From Xanthobacter tagetidis (GTDB lineage: Bacteria > Pseudomonadota > Alphaproteobacteria > Rhizobiales > Xanthobacteraceae): a DNA stretch of 64,000 bases. A program made the translations under genes and the position numbers. The notes under the pieces are model-generated. The model saw only the letters and a list, made by a program, of their open reading frames with translations, did no database searches and was not told the origin of the DNA. Shown one piece after another: positions 25,616 to 33,668 of the stretch. The stretch covers positions 496,001-560,000 of the forward strand of contig NZ_RCTF01000001.1 of NCBI RefSeq assembly GCF_003667445.1, written 5' to 3'. Every line of letters starts with the position of its first letter. Positions within the stretch are counted from its first letter, which is position 1.

Positions 25616-26380
25616 ATGGGCCTGTCGTCGTCGCGCGTCTCACGCGCCGCCGGAGCGCTGCGCCGGCTGGGGGGCGGCCTGCTCGGACTCGCTTTGCCGC
25701 CCACCTGCATCTCCTGCGGTGCCGTCACCGGCGTCGCCGGCGGCCTGTGCGGCGCCTGCTGGGGCACCATGGCCTTCGTGACGCGGCCCTATTGCGCGCG
25801 CACCGGCGCCCCGTTCGCCTTTGACGCCGGCGCCACCCTCTCCGCCGCCGCCGCTTCCGACCCGCCCGCCTTCGACCGGGCCCGTGCGGCGGTGCTGTTC
25901 GAAGGCGTCGCGCGCGACCTCGTGCACAATCTCAAATATGCCGACCGGCTCGATCTGGCGCGACCCATGGCCCGGCTGATGCGGCAGGCGGGCAGCGAGC
26001 TTCTGGCGGATGCGCAGATGCTGGTTCCGGTGCCGCTCCATCCGCTGCGCTTGTGGCGCCGGCGCTTCAACCAGGCGGCGCTGCTGGCGCGGCATATCGC
26101 CCGCGACAGCGCCGTGCCGGCCCGCGTCGACCTGCTGGAGCGCACGCGCGGCACCCCGTCCCAGACCGCGCTGTCGCGCACCCAGCGCCGGGCGAACGTG
26201 GCGGGCGCCTTCGCCGTTCGCCGCACCGCAGCATCCGCGGTGGCGGGCGCGCGGGTGGTGATCGTCGACGACGTCTACACCACGGGCGCGACGCTCGACG
26301 CCTGCGCCATCGCGCTGCGCCGCGCCGGCGCCGCGCGGGTGGATGCCCTCACCTTCGCGCGGGTTGTGGAAATGGGGTGA
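25616..26380 (+). CDS. comF: ComF-family phosphoribosyltransferase-like protein
   Basis: A 254-residue protein with an N-terminal zinc-ribbon-like group (CISCG, CGAC) and a C-terminal PRTase fold: VPLHPLRLWRRRFNQAALLA, then the PRPP loop VVIVDDVYTTGATLDACA. ComF proteins support DNA uptake in competent bacteria but are also general; alphaproteobacteria nearly all have one. Start ATG 25616 follows GGGAGGGGG. It is followed 67 bp later by grxC and is probably co-transcribed with it. Confidence 0.9.
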   Translation: MGLSSSRVSRAAGALRRLGGGLLGLALPPTCISCGAVTGVAGGLCGACWGTMAFVTRPYCARTGAPFAFDAGATLSAAAASDPPAFDRARAAVLFEGVARDLVHNLKYADRLDLARPMARLMRQAGSELLADAQMLVPVPLHPLRLWRRRFNQAALLARHIARDSAVPARVDLLERTRGTPSQTALSRTQRRANVAGAFAVRRTAASAVAGARVVIVDDVYTTGATLDACAIALRRAGAARVDALTFARVVEMG

Positions 26381-26447
26381 ATCCCTATGATGCGACGCTT
26401 TCGTGACGGCATCCGCCCCGTCATTGCGAGACCCCCGTGACCACCCC

Positions 26448-26705
26448 ATGAAACCCATCGTCATCTACACCAAGAGCTACTGCCCCTATTGCCACGCGGC
26501 AAAGGAGCTGCTGCGCCGCAAAGGCTGGACCTTCACCGAGATCGACGTCACCACCGACGCCGAGGGCCAGCAGGAGATGAGCCGCCGCGCCGGCGGGCGC
26601 ACCACGGTTCCGCAGATCTTCATCGGCGACACCCATGTGGGCGGCTGCGACGACCTCTATGCGCTCGAAGAGGCCGGCCGGCTCGACCCGCTGATGGCCG
26701 CCTGA
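26448..26705 (+). CDS. grxC: glutaredoxin 3
   Basis: An 85-residue dithiol glutaredoxin, normal length. The CPYC active site is at 12-15 (IYTKSYCPYC), followed by TVPQIFIGDTHVGGCDDLYALE with the cis-Pro and GG(C/S)DD glutathione-binding residues. It reduces protein disulfides with glutathione in the cytosol. A longer frame from 26403 exists, but MKPIVIY is the normal start. The comF-grxC order is common in Hyphomicrobiales. Confidence 0.95.
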   Translation: MKPIVIYTKSYCPYCHAAKELLRRKGWTFTEIDVTTDAEGQQEMSRRAGGRTTVPQIFIGDTHVGGCDDLYALEEAGRLDPLMAA

Positions 26706-26836
26706 AGCCGAACCGGGTTGCGCCCGCCTGCGGTGCCGTGACACGGTCCGCCGACATGAGCTAGTCATGGTGGGACACGCCCGGGACGGCCGCGCCGCGG
26801 CCGGCGCGGCGTCCCCGCCCATCGAGAGATCGCTCA

Positions 26837-27721
26837 ATGACCTCTTCCGACACGCCGCCCACCCTGCGGGTGGGCCTGGTGCAGATGCGCTCCGGGCGCG
26901 AGGCCGGCGCCAACCTCGAGGCCGCGCGTGCTCTGGTGCGCGAGGCGGCGCGCGACGGCGCCCAGTATGTCCAGACGCCCGAGACCACCAATCTGATGGA
27001 GCTCGACCGCGCGCTGCTGTTCGACAAGCTCGCCGCGGAGGAGGACGACATCACCCTCGCCGCTTTGCGCGAGACCGCGCGCGAGCTGAAGATCCACCTG
27101 CACATCGGCTCGCTGGCGCTCAAGGTGTCGGAGAACCGAGCCGTGAACCGCGCCTTCCTGATCGACCCCGAGGGCGAGATCACCGCGCGCTACGACAAGA
27201 TCCACATGTTCGACGTGGACCTCGGCAACGGCGAGAGCTACCGCGAATCCACCGCCTATCGGCCCGGCGAGCGCGCGGTCGTGGCCGAGGTTGGGGCGGT
27301 GCCGCTCGGCCTCACCATCTGCTACGATTTGCGCTTTCCCGCGCTCTACCGGGCGCTCGCCGAGGCGGGCGCGAAGGTGCTCACGGTGCCGGCCGCCTTC
27401 ACGAGGCCGACCGGCGAGGCGCACTGGCAGGTGCTGCTGCGCGCCCGCGCCATCGAGAACGGCGCCTATGTGCTCGCCGCCGCCCAGGGCGGGCGGCACG
27501 AGAACGGGCGCGAGACTTACGGCCATTCGCTGATCGTCGATCCCTGGGGCCGGGTGATCGCCGAGGGCGGCACCGATCCCGGCATCATCCTGGCCGAGAT
27601 CGACCTCGCCGAGGTCGCCTCCGCCCGCGCCCGCATCCCCTCCCTCACCCACGGCCGGCGCTTCGAGGTGGCGGGACCGGGCCAGGCCGGGCACCTGCAC
27701 GTGGTCGGGGCGTCGTCGTGA
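26837..27721 (+). CDS. nitrilase-superfamily amidohydrolase (Nit1-like)
   Basis: A 294-residue carbon-nitrogen hydrolase. The catalytic triad is visible: Glu49 (TPETTN), Lys121 (RYDKIHMFDVDL) and Cys162 (TICYDLRFP). The KIHMFDVD and SLTHGRRF segments point to the Nit1/Nit2-like group, which repairs deaminated glutathione to cysteinylglycine and alpha-ketoglutarate. Position after grxC and next to a DUF1178 gene is typical in alphaproteobacteria. The stop overlaps the next start as GTGA. Confidence 0.9.
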   Translation: MTSSDTPPTLRVGLVQMRSGREAGANLEAARALVREAARDGAQYVQTPETTNLMELDRALLFDKLAAEEDDITLAALRETARELKIHLHIGSLALKVSENRAVNRAFLIDPEGEITARYDKIHMFDVDLGNGESYRESTAYRPGERAVVAEVGAVPLGLTICYDLRFPALYRALAEAGAKVLTVPAAFTRPTGEAHWQVLLRARAIENGAYVLAAAQGGRHENGRETYGHSLIVDPWGRVIAEGGTDPGIILAEIDLAEVASARARIPSLTHGRRFEVAGPGQAGHLHVVGASS

Positions 27722-28212
27722 TCCGCTACACTTTGAACTGCGCCTGCGGCCACGCGTTCGAGAGCTGGTTCCCCTCGTCCGCGAGCTATGACAGCCAGCG
27801 CGCCCGCGGCCTCGTGACCTGCCCGAGCTGCAACGCCACGACGGTGGAGAAGGCGGTGATGGCGCCCTCCGTCGCCCGTACCGACAAAGGCGAGCGCGCG
27901 GCGCCTGCCTTGGCTGAGCCGGGCCGCGAGGGCGGAACGCCCACGGTGCCCACGGCGCCGGCGGCACCGATGGCGCTTATGGGACGGCCGGAGGGCGAGC
28001 TCGCCGATCTGCTGCGCCGCCTGCGCGACCACGTGGTCTCCAACGCCGACTATGTGGGCACGGAGTTCGCCGACCTCGCCCGCAAGATGCACGAGGGCGA
28101 ACTGGAGCACCGCTCCATCTATGGCGAGGCAACGCAGGAAGAGGTGAAGGCCCTGCGCGAGGACGAGGTGGAGGTGTTTCCTCTGCCGGTCCTGCCGGAG
28201 GACAGGAACTGA
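27718..28212 (+). CDS. DUF1178-family protein
   Basis: A 164-residue cytosolic protein. The N-terminus is a zinc-ribbon-like RYTLNCACGHAFESWFPSSASYD...CPSCN; the C-terminal half is helical with YVGTEFADLARKMHEGELEHRSIYGEAT, diagnostic for DUF1178 (COG5319). Function unknown. The GTG start at 27718 overlaps the amidohydrolase stop, and no in-frame ATG lies near, so coupling supports the start. A link with glutathione repair is only suggested by the neighbours. Confidence 0.88.
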   Translation: MIRYTLNCACGHAFESWFPSSASYDSQRARGLVTCPSCNATTVEKAVMAPSVARTDKGERAAPALAEPGREGGTPTVPTAPAAPMALMGRPEGELADLLRRLRDHVVSNADYVGTEFADLARKMHEGELEHRSIYGEATQEEVKALREDEVEVFPLPVLPEDRN

Positions 28213-28225
28213 GCGGGCGTTCCGT

Positions 28226-28966
28226 TCACCCCCGCTCCGCAACCATGAAATAGTTCACGTCCATGTCCGTCGACAGGCGGAAGGCGCTCTTCAGCGGGTC
28301 GTAGACCATGCCGGCCTTCTCGCTCACCGCGAAGCCGGCGCCGGCCAGCGTCGCCTCCAACTCGTCGGGGGTGATGAACTTCTCCCAGCGGTGCGTGCCG
28401 GGCGGCAGCCAGCGCAGCACGTATTCCGCGCCGACGATGGCGAGGGCGAAGCTTTTCGGCGTGCGGTTGAGCGTCGAGAGCACCAGCGCGCCGCCCTCCG
28501 CCACCAGCGCACCGGCGGTGCGCACGAACAGGCCCACGTCGGCCACGTGCTCCACCACCTCCAGCGCCACCACCGCGTCGAAGCGGGCGCCGCGCGCCAG
28601 CAGCTCCTCGGCGGTGATGGGGAAATACTCGATGTCGAGCCCGGCCTCGGCGGCATGCGCCCGCGCCACGTCCACGTTTCCGGCGGCGGGATCGATGCCC
28701 GTCACCTTCGCGCCCATGCGGGCGAGCGGCTCGCTCAGAAGCCCGCCGCCGCAGCCGATATCGAGGATCGACAGGCCCTTCAGCGGGCGCAGCGCGCCCG
28801 GATCACGGCCGAAGCGGCGCACCAGCGCATCGCGCAGGAAGGCGAGGCGCGCCGGGTTCATGGCGTGGAGCGGCGCCATCTTGCCCTTCTCGTCCCACCA
28901 CTGCGCGCCAAGCGCGTCGAAGCGGGCCACCTCGGCGGGATCGACGGTCGGCTGGGGGTTCGGCAT
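28226..28966 (-). CDS. ubiG: ubiquinone biosynthesis O-methyltransferase UbiG
   Basis: A 246-residue SAM-dependent methyltransferase that carries out both O-methylations of ubiquinone synthesis. FDALGAQWWDEKGKMAPLHAMNPARL is the UbiG N-terminal signature; motif I is ILDIGCGGGLLSEPLARMGA; VVALEVVEHVAD and NRTPKSFALAIVGAEYVLRWLPPGTH are also characteristic. Start ATG 28966 has AAGGAGG upstream. Monocistronic; it converges on the DUF1178 gene (13 bp apart). Confidence 0.96.
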   Translation of the reverse strand: MPNPQPTVDPAEVARFDALGAQWWDEKGKMAPLHAMNPARLAFLRDALVRRFGRDPGALRPLKGLSILDIGCGGGLLSEPLARMGAKVTGIDPAAGNVDVARAHAAEAGLDIEYFPITAEELLARGARFDAVVALEVVEHVADVGLFVRTAGALVAEGGALVLSTLNRTPKSFALAIVGAEYVLRWLPPGTHRWEKFITPDELEATLAGAGFAVSEKAGMVYDPLKSAFRLSTDMDVNYFMVAERG

Positions 28967-29106
28967 GGCGGGCCTCCTTGCGGCCACAGCAATACGCCCG
29001 TGCGCCATCGGGGGCAAACCGGCGCCTCGCGCGCCATCCACCGCGCGCTTGATTCCCCGCCTTGCCTCCGGCGAAAGGAGCCGATATAGAGGCCGCTCCT
29101 GCGGAG

Positions 29107-29181
<75 letters not shown>

Positions 29182-29363
29182 TCCCTCACCCCGTTCGCTG
29201 CCGGCAGAACCAGCCCCTTCCCGGGGGCCGCGCTTCGGCCTGCGGCAACGGCGCGCGCATCCGGCTGCCGCCGCCTTGCGTATCGGCCTTGAGCGCCCGC
29301 CGCATTGACGCCCCCATCCCCTTGCCCCAATGGGGGTAGCCCCGCTTGGCCGAGGTGAGACGA

Positions 29364-30425
29364 ATGACCACGAGCCCGCACGCCTTCACGCCCGACACCT
29401 CCCCTTTCCCGAAGGACCATCCGAAGGTGGCCTTCGGCCGCATCGGCGTTCTGATCGTCAATCTCGGCACGCCGGAGGGCACGGACTACTGGTCCATGCG
29501 CGCCTATCTGAAGGAGTTCCTGTCCGACCGTCGGGTGATCGAGGTGAACCGCATCGTGTGGTGGTTCGTGCTCAACGCCATCGTGCTCACCAAGCGCCCC
29601 GGCCCGAAGGGGAAGGACTATGCGAGCATCTGGAACAATGAGCGCGACGAAGGCCCGCTGAAGACCATCACCCGCGACCAGGCCGAGAAGCTCGCCGCGC
29701 ACCTTGCGGGCCGCGATCCGCGCATCGTCGTCGACTGGGCCATGCGCTACGGCAAGCCGCCCATCGCCGAGCGCATCGCGGCGCTGCAGGCGCAGGGGTG
29801 CGAGCGGATCCTGATCGTGCCGCTCTATCCGCAATATTCCGCCGCCACCACCGCCACGGTCTGCGACAAGGCGTTCGACGCGCTCAAGGCCATGCGCTGG
29901 CAGCCGATCATCCGCGTCGCCCCGCCCTGGCACGACGACCCGGTCTATATCGACCAGGTGGCTGCCTCCCTGGAGCAGCACCTCGCGGCGCTCGACTTCG
30001 AGCCGGAGGTGATCCTCGCCTCGTTCCACGGCGTGCCGAAATCCTACCTCCTGAAGGGCGATCCCTATCACTGCCAGTGCGCCAAGACGGCGCGCCTGCT
30101 GCGCGATCGGCTCGGGATGAGCGAAGAGAAGCTGCGCCTCACCTTCCAGTCCCGCTTCGGCACCGAAGAGTGGCTCCAGCCTTATACCGACATGACCGTG
30201 AAGGCGCTGGCCGAGGGCGGCGTGAAGCGGCTCGCCATCTTCAATCCCGGCTTCGTGGCGGACTGCCTGGAGACGCTGGAGGAGATCGGCGGCGAGAACA
30301 GGGAGATCTTCCTGCACCACGGGGGCGAGAAGTTCGCCGCCATCCCCTGCCTCAACGCCACGCCCGAGGGCATGCGGGTTCTGGAGGCGGTGGTGGAGCG
30401 GGAACTGAAGGGGTGGGTGGGGTAG
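29364..30425 (+). CDS. hemH: ferrochelatase
   Basis: Inserts Fe2+ into protoporphyrin IX, the last haem step, at the inner membrane. The 353-residue protein has VLIVNLGTPEG, the LYPQYSAATTATV motif, and LASFHGVPKSYLLKGDPYHCQC carrying the metal-binding His, then FQSRFGTEEWLQPYTD, the ferrochelatase signature. Start ATG 29364 has GAGGTGAG upstream; an upstream TTG at 29346 would add six residues. Haem demand fits the several haem proteins nearby, but the gene stands alone. Confidence 0.96.
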   Translation: MTTSPHAFTPDTSPFPKDHPKVAFGRIGVLIVNLGTPEGTDYWSMRAYLKEFLSDRRVIEVNRIVWWFVLNAIVLTKRPGPKGKDYASIWNNERDEGPLKTITRDQAEKLAAHLAGRDPRIVVDWAMRYGKPPIAERIAALQAQGCERILIVPLYPQYSAATTATVCDKAFDALKAMRWQPIIRVAPPWHDDPVYIDQVAASLEQHLAALDFEPEVILASFHGVPKSYLLKGDPYHCQCAKTARLLRDRLGMSEEKLRLTFQSRFGTEEWLQPYTDMTVKALAEGGVKRLAIFNPGFVADCLETLEEIGGENREIFLHHGGEKFAAIPCLNATPEGMRVLEAVVERELKGWVG

Positions 30426-30571
30426 GAGGCAACCTCGGGGGCGGCTTATCGGCTATAGGGTGGCGCAGCTTGCCTAGTGTACACTTTTTATGTACGTTTT
30501 CAGGTGCAAGATAGGGCACCTATTCGCGATCTGGCTTCGAAGGTGCGATGGGACATTCACCCGTGCAATAG

Positions 30572-30888
30572 CTGGACTTCGGAGCCGCGGACCTTGAATG
30601 GGATGAAACCAAGCGCCATGCCCCATTCAGAAACACGCGGTTGATTTCGTATATGCCGCACTGATTTTCGATGGATACACATTAACGCGCTTAGATGACC
30701 GCAAAATCTACGGCGAAGAGCGAAGAATTTTCGTCGGCTTGGGGGACGACGAATGCTTCGTAGTGGTCTACATCGAACGGAAAGATCGCATCAGCCTCAT
30801 CTCCGCGTGGAAAGGAGGCCGCGATGAACGCGCCGAATATCAAGCGAGCCTCGCTCGCGGACATCCGGAAGATGAAGGAGCGGGGTGA
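30572..30888 (+). pseudogene. brnT: brnT ribonuclease-toxin remnant (frameshifted, start lost)
   Basis: The BrnT signature is split over two frames. One frame reads LEWDETKRHA (about 30593-30622, BrnT N-terminal EWDxxK motif) and has a TAG at 30569-30571 just before it; the other begins at about 30625 with IQKHAVDFVYAALIFDG and runs through IFVGLGDDECFVVVYIERKDRISLISAW to TGA 30886-30888. One base appears to be missing near 30623, and no start codon serves the second frame. The second frame overlaps brnA by 65 bp, as normal in BrnTA pairs. Low GC compared with the neighbourhood suggests acquired DNA. A sequencing error could mimic the frameshift, but the TAG makes it a double lesion. Confidence 0.75.
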
Positions 30889-31105
30889 GCTCTTTCACGA
30901 CCCGAACGCGCCGGAGGGCGAAAACCTCGGCCCCGACTTCTGGGCGGAAGCCAAGCTTGAACCGCCCCGCAAGCCGCGCTCGGTGCACCTGAAGCTCGAC
31001 CCGGAGGTGTTCGACTTCTTCTTCGCGGAGGCGAAGGGCAAAGGCCACCTCACGCGCATGCAGAACGTGCTCAAGGCCTATGTGAAGGCGCGCCGCAGCG
31101 CCTGA
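30824..31105 (+). CDS. brnA: BrnA-type antitoxin (ribbon-helix-helix)
   Basis: A 93-residue DUF4415/BrnA protein: N-terminal linker with SLADIRKMKERGELFHDPNAPEGENLGPDFWAEA, then the RHH DNA-binding half KPRSVHLKLDPEVFDFFFAEAKGKGHLTRMQNVLKAYVKA. BrnA neutralises BrnT and represses its own operon. AAAGGAGG lies just upstream of ATG 30824. The gene looks intact although the toxin is broken, so it is an orphan antitoxin, possibly protecting against related toxins or simply a leftover. Confidence 0.88.
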   Translation: MNAPNIKRASLADIRKMKERGELFHDPNAPEGENLGPDFWAEAKLEPPRKPRSVHLKLDPEVFDFFFAEAKGKGHLTRMQNVLKAYVKARRSA

Positions 31106-31145
31106 GGCTTTGTCCGCTTGGGGCCAAGCGCTGGCAACGCCGTCT

Positions 31146-31235
31146 CCCTCCGGCTTGACCGGAGGTCCCAGGGGCGGCCTCGGCAGGCCCAGCGCGAGGA
31201 TGCCCCGGCCACGGGAACACGCCAGGGCATGACGG
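31146..31235. repeat. isolated REP-like palindrome pair
   Basis: CCCTCCGGCTTGACCGGAGG (31146-31165) is the same palindrome as unit A of the array at 53.4-54.7 kb. Some 50 bp later CAGGGCATGACGGCGGT resembles the right half of units B and D. It fills the gap between brnA and the convergent cynS and may act as a transcript barrier. Confidence 0.7.
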
Positions 31236-31322
31236 CGGTGCGGGGCCGGCACCTCATGCGAGAGGGCGGCGGGTGCGTGACCGGGGGCCGGCAGCGCCGC
31301 GCGCAGCGGCCCCCCTGCCCGC

Positions 31323-31805
31323 TCAGGCTTCCTTGAAGCCGTAGTCGGGGATGCCCTGCTCGTTGCCGTAATACTTGTAGGGCAGGAACTTGCCGGACAT
31401 GGTGATCTGCACCCGGTCGCCCTTGGGGTTGGGCTCGCGCACCATGTCCATGTTGAAGTCGATGGCCGACATGATGCCGTCGCCGAACTCCTCCTCGATC
31501 AGCGCCTTCCAGGCCGGCCCGTTCACCATGACGAGCTCGAAGAAGCGGTAGATCAGCGGGTCGGTGGGCGGCATGGGCGTGCCGCGCATGGGCACCTCGT
31601 TCAGCATCCGCTCCTCCACCTCGGAGAGGCCGAACAGCTCGGCGGCCTTCTTGGCCAGCGGCTTCACCAGCTTCATCTGGCCGAGCAGCGCGCCCACCAC
31701 GAGCACCTCGGACATGCCGCCGATCTCGGAGCAGATATACTTCCAAGTCCAGCCGTTCTCGCGCTTGATATCGAGGATCTTCTCGGTGAGCTGTTCACGC
31801 TTCAT
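31323..31805 (-). CDS. cynS: cyanate hydratase (cyanase)
   Basis: Converts cyanate plus bicarbonate to CO2 and carbamate, giving NH3. The 160-residue protein has the N-terminal helical domain and the C-terminal catalytic domain with YRFFE (Arg87, Glu90) and GDGIMSAIDF (Ser113), which correspond to the Arg-Glu-Ser catalytic residues of the decameric enzyme. Start ATG 31805 has GGAG upstream. It is the last of nine genes in the same direction, 61 bp after the ABC ATPase gene, so cyanate is probably imported by the cynABD-like transporter and hydrolysed here. Confidence 0.96.
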   Translation of the reverse strand: MKREQLTEKILDIKRENGWTWKYICSEIGGMSEVLVVGALLGQMKLVKPLAKKAAELFGLSEVEERMLNEVPMRGTPMPPTDPLIYRFFELVMVNGPAWKALIEEEFGDGIMSAIDFNMDMVREPNPKGDRVQITMSGKFLPYKYYGNEQGIPDYGFKEA

Positions 31806-31866
31806 GGTCTTTACTCCACGTTTTTCGTTGGACCACCTTGGACGGGGCAGAAGACGCCCCCGGCGG

Positions 31867-32817
31867 CTAGTCGCGGCCGCCGGCGACGGAGGGGAAGGGG
31901 ATGGTTTTCGCCACCGGACGCTCGGGCGCCGCCGGCTCAACCGGCAGGCTCCCGGCCGGGCGCACCAGTGGCGGCTTCCGCTGGTCGTAGCCCGCCGGCA
32001 TCTCGTCGCGGAAGGTCTTGGAGCGCGCCACCAGGAAGTCCACCAGGTGGTTGCGCACGGCGTAGTAATCGCCTTCACGGTGGATGGTGTCGCGGGCGCG
32101 GTCCTTGGGCAGCGGGTTCTCCACCACCTCGGCGATCATGGCCTGCGGGCCGTTGGTCATGAGCACGATCTTGTCGGCGAGGTAGATCGCCTCGTCCACG
32201 TCGTGGGTGATCATGAACACGGTCTGGCCGGTGGAGGTGCAGATGCGCCGCACCTCGTCCTGCAGCGTGCCGCGGGTGAGCGCGTCGAGCGCCGAGAACG
32301 GCTCGTCCATGAGCATGATCTTCGGCTCGATGGAGAGCGCGCGGGCGATGCCCACGCGCTGGCGCATGCCGCCGGACAGCTCCGCCGGCTTCTTCAGCTC
32401 GTTGCCCTTGAGGCCGACGAGATCGATGAAGCGCTTCGCCCGCTCCTCGATCTCGGCGCGCGAGGCTTTGCGCCAGCGCGAGGAGACCGCGTAGCCCACA
32501 TTGCCGATCACGCTGCGCCACGGCAGCAGCGCATGGCCCTGGAAGATCACGGCGCGGTCGAGGCTCGGCCCCTCGATCGCCTGGCCGTCCACCACCACCA
32601 CCCCCTCGGAAGGCGCCTCCAGCCCGGCGAGGATGTTGAGAACGCTGGTCTTGCCGCAGCCGGAATGGCCGATGACGCAGACGAACTCGCCCCGCGCCAC
32701 GGCGAGCCAGAGGTCCTCGAAGATGGTGGTCGTCCCGCCCCCCGGCGCCGGATAGCGCCGGGCGATGCCCTCTATGGAGATGAAGCGCTCGTTCATGCGG
32801 TTGGTCGCGGTGTCCAT
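31867..32817 (-). CDS. cynD: ABC transporter ATPase, nitrate/cyanate type
   Basis: A 316-residue ATPase of the NrtD/TauB/SsuB group. Walker A is GHSGCGKTS, the signature is LSGGMRQRVGIARAL, Walker B is IMLMDEPFSALD, and the switch is THDVDEA. An extra tail of about 50 residues (VRPAGSLPVEPAAPERPVAK) follows the normal end. It powers cyanate (or nitrate/other anion) uptake with the two genes upstream. The start at 32817 is 5 bp after the permease stop; ATG 32796 is an alternative. The name rests on cynS being adjacent. Confidence 0.88.
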   Translation of the reverse strand: MDTATNRMNERFISIEGIARRYPAPGGGTTTIFEDLWLAVARGEFVCVIGHSGCGKTSVLNILAGLEAPSEGVVVVDGQAIEGPSLDRAVIFQGHALLPWRSVIGNVGYAVSSRWRKASRAEIEERAKRFIDLVGLKGNELKKPAELSGGMRQRVGIARALSIEPKIMLMDEPFSALDALTRGTLQDEVRRICTSTGQTVFMITHDVDEAIYLADKIVLMTNGPQAMIAEVVENPLPKDRARDTIHREGDYYAVRNHLVDFLVARSKTFRDEMPAGYDQRKPPLVRPAGSLPVEPAAPERPVAKTIPFPSVAGGRD

Positions 32818-32822
32818 GGCGC

Positions 32823-33665
32823 TCACTCCGGGAAGGTCACGCGCCGCTGCAGGCGCGCGAGGATGAGGTCGAGCACCATGCCGACCACGCCGATGAGGAG
32901 GATGCCCACGATCACGTTGGAGATGGACAGGTTGTTCCACTCGTTCCAGACGAAGTAGCCGATGCCGGTGCCGCCCACGAGCATCTCCGCCGCCACGATG
33001 ACGAGCCAGGCGATGCCGATGGAGATGCGCATGCCGGTGAGGATGGTGGGCGCCGCCGCCGGCAGGATCACCGTGAAGGCGCGGCGCCATGGCCCCACCT
33101 CCAGCGTGCGGGCGACGTTCAGCCACTCCTTGCGCACCGCGCCGACGCCGAACGCCGTGTTGATCAGCATCGGCCACACCGAGCAGATGAAGATCACGAA
33201 GATCGCCGAGAGCGAGGAGTCCTTGATGGTGTAGAGCGCGAGCGGCATCCAGGCCAAAGGCGAGATGGGTTTCAGCACCTGGATGAACGGGTCGAGTGCC
33301 CGGTAGGCGAGCGGCGACATGCCGATCAGGAAGCCGATCGGCACCGCCACCAGCACCGCCAGGGCATAGCCGATGGCGACGCGGCCGATGGAATAGAGGA
33401 GCTGGAGGCCCAGCCCCTTGTCGTTCGGGCCATTGTCGTAGAACGGGCGCTTCAGGTTGTCCCAGAGCTTGCCCGCCACGTCGAGCGGCCCCGGCATGGC
33501 GGACTGGGCGCCCGCGGTGGAGATGCCCATGAGCTTGGCATATTCCGGATCGAGCGCCGGCCCCGTGCTTGCGCTCGGGGTGACGGCGATCTGCCAGACC
33601 GCGCACAGGACGACGAACAGCACCACCGAGAGGATGCCGGCCCGCAGGCCGAGGCTCTTGGTCAT
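32823..33665 (-). CDS. cynB: ABC transporter permease, nitrate/cyanate type
   Basis: A 280-residue inner-membrane permease with an N-terminal helix (ILSVVLFVVLCAVWQIAV), five further helices, and the EAA loop VARTLEVGPWRRAFTVILPAAAPTILTGMR. It has an insert (about residues 35-80) between helix 1 and the core, usual in NrtB-type permeases. It lies 3 bp after the binding-protein gene and 5 bp before the ATPase gene. Substrate by context is cyanate. Confidence 0.88.
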   Translation of the reverse strand: MTKSLGLRAGILSVVLFVVLCAVWQIAVTPSASTGPALDPEYAKLMGISTAGAQSAMPGPLDVAGKLWDNLKRPFYDNGPNDKGLGLQLLYSIGRVAIGYALAVLVAVPIGFLIGMSPLAYRALDPFIQVLKPISPLAWMPLALYTIKDSSLSAIFVIFICSVWPMLINTAFGVGAVRKEWLNVARTLEVGPWRRAFTVILPAAAPTILTGMRISIGIAWLVIVAAEMLVGGTGIGYFVWNEWNNLSISNVIVGILLIGVVGMVLDLILARLQRRVTFPE

Positions 33666-33668
33666 GGC

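Noticed and set aside
26399..26447. A longer glutaredoxin starting at 26403
   Set aside because: The added residues are not seen in the Grx3 fold, and MKPIVIY at 26448 is the normal N-terminus.
30824..31105. brnA as part of a functional toxin-antitoxin pair
   Set aside because: The toxin frame upstream has both an in-frame stop near its start and a frameshift.
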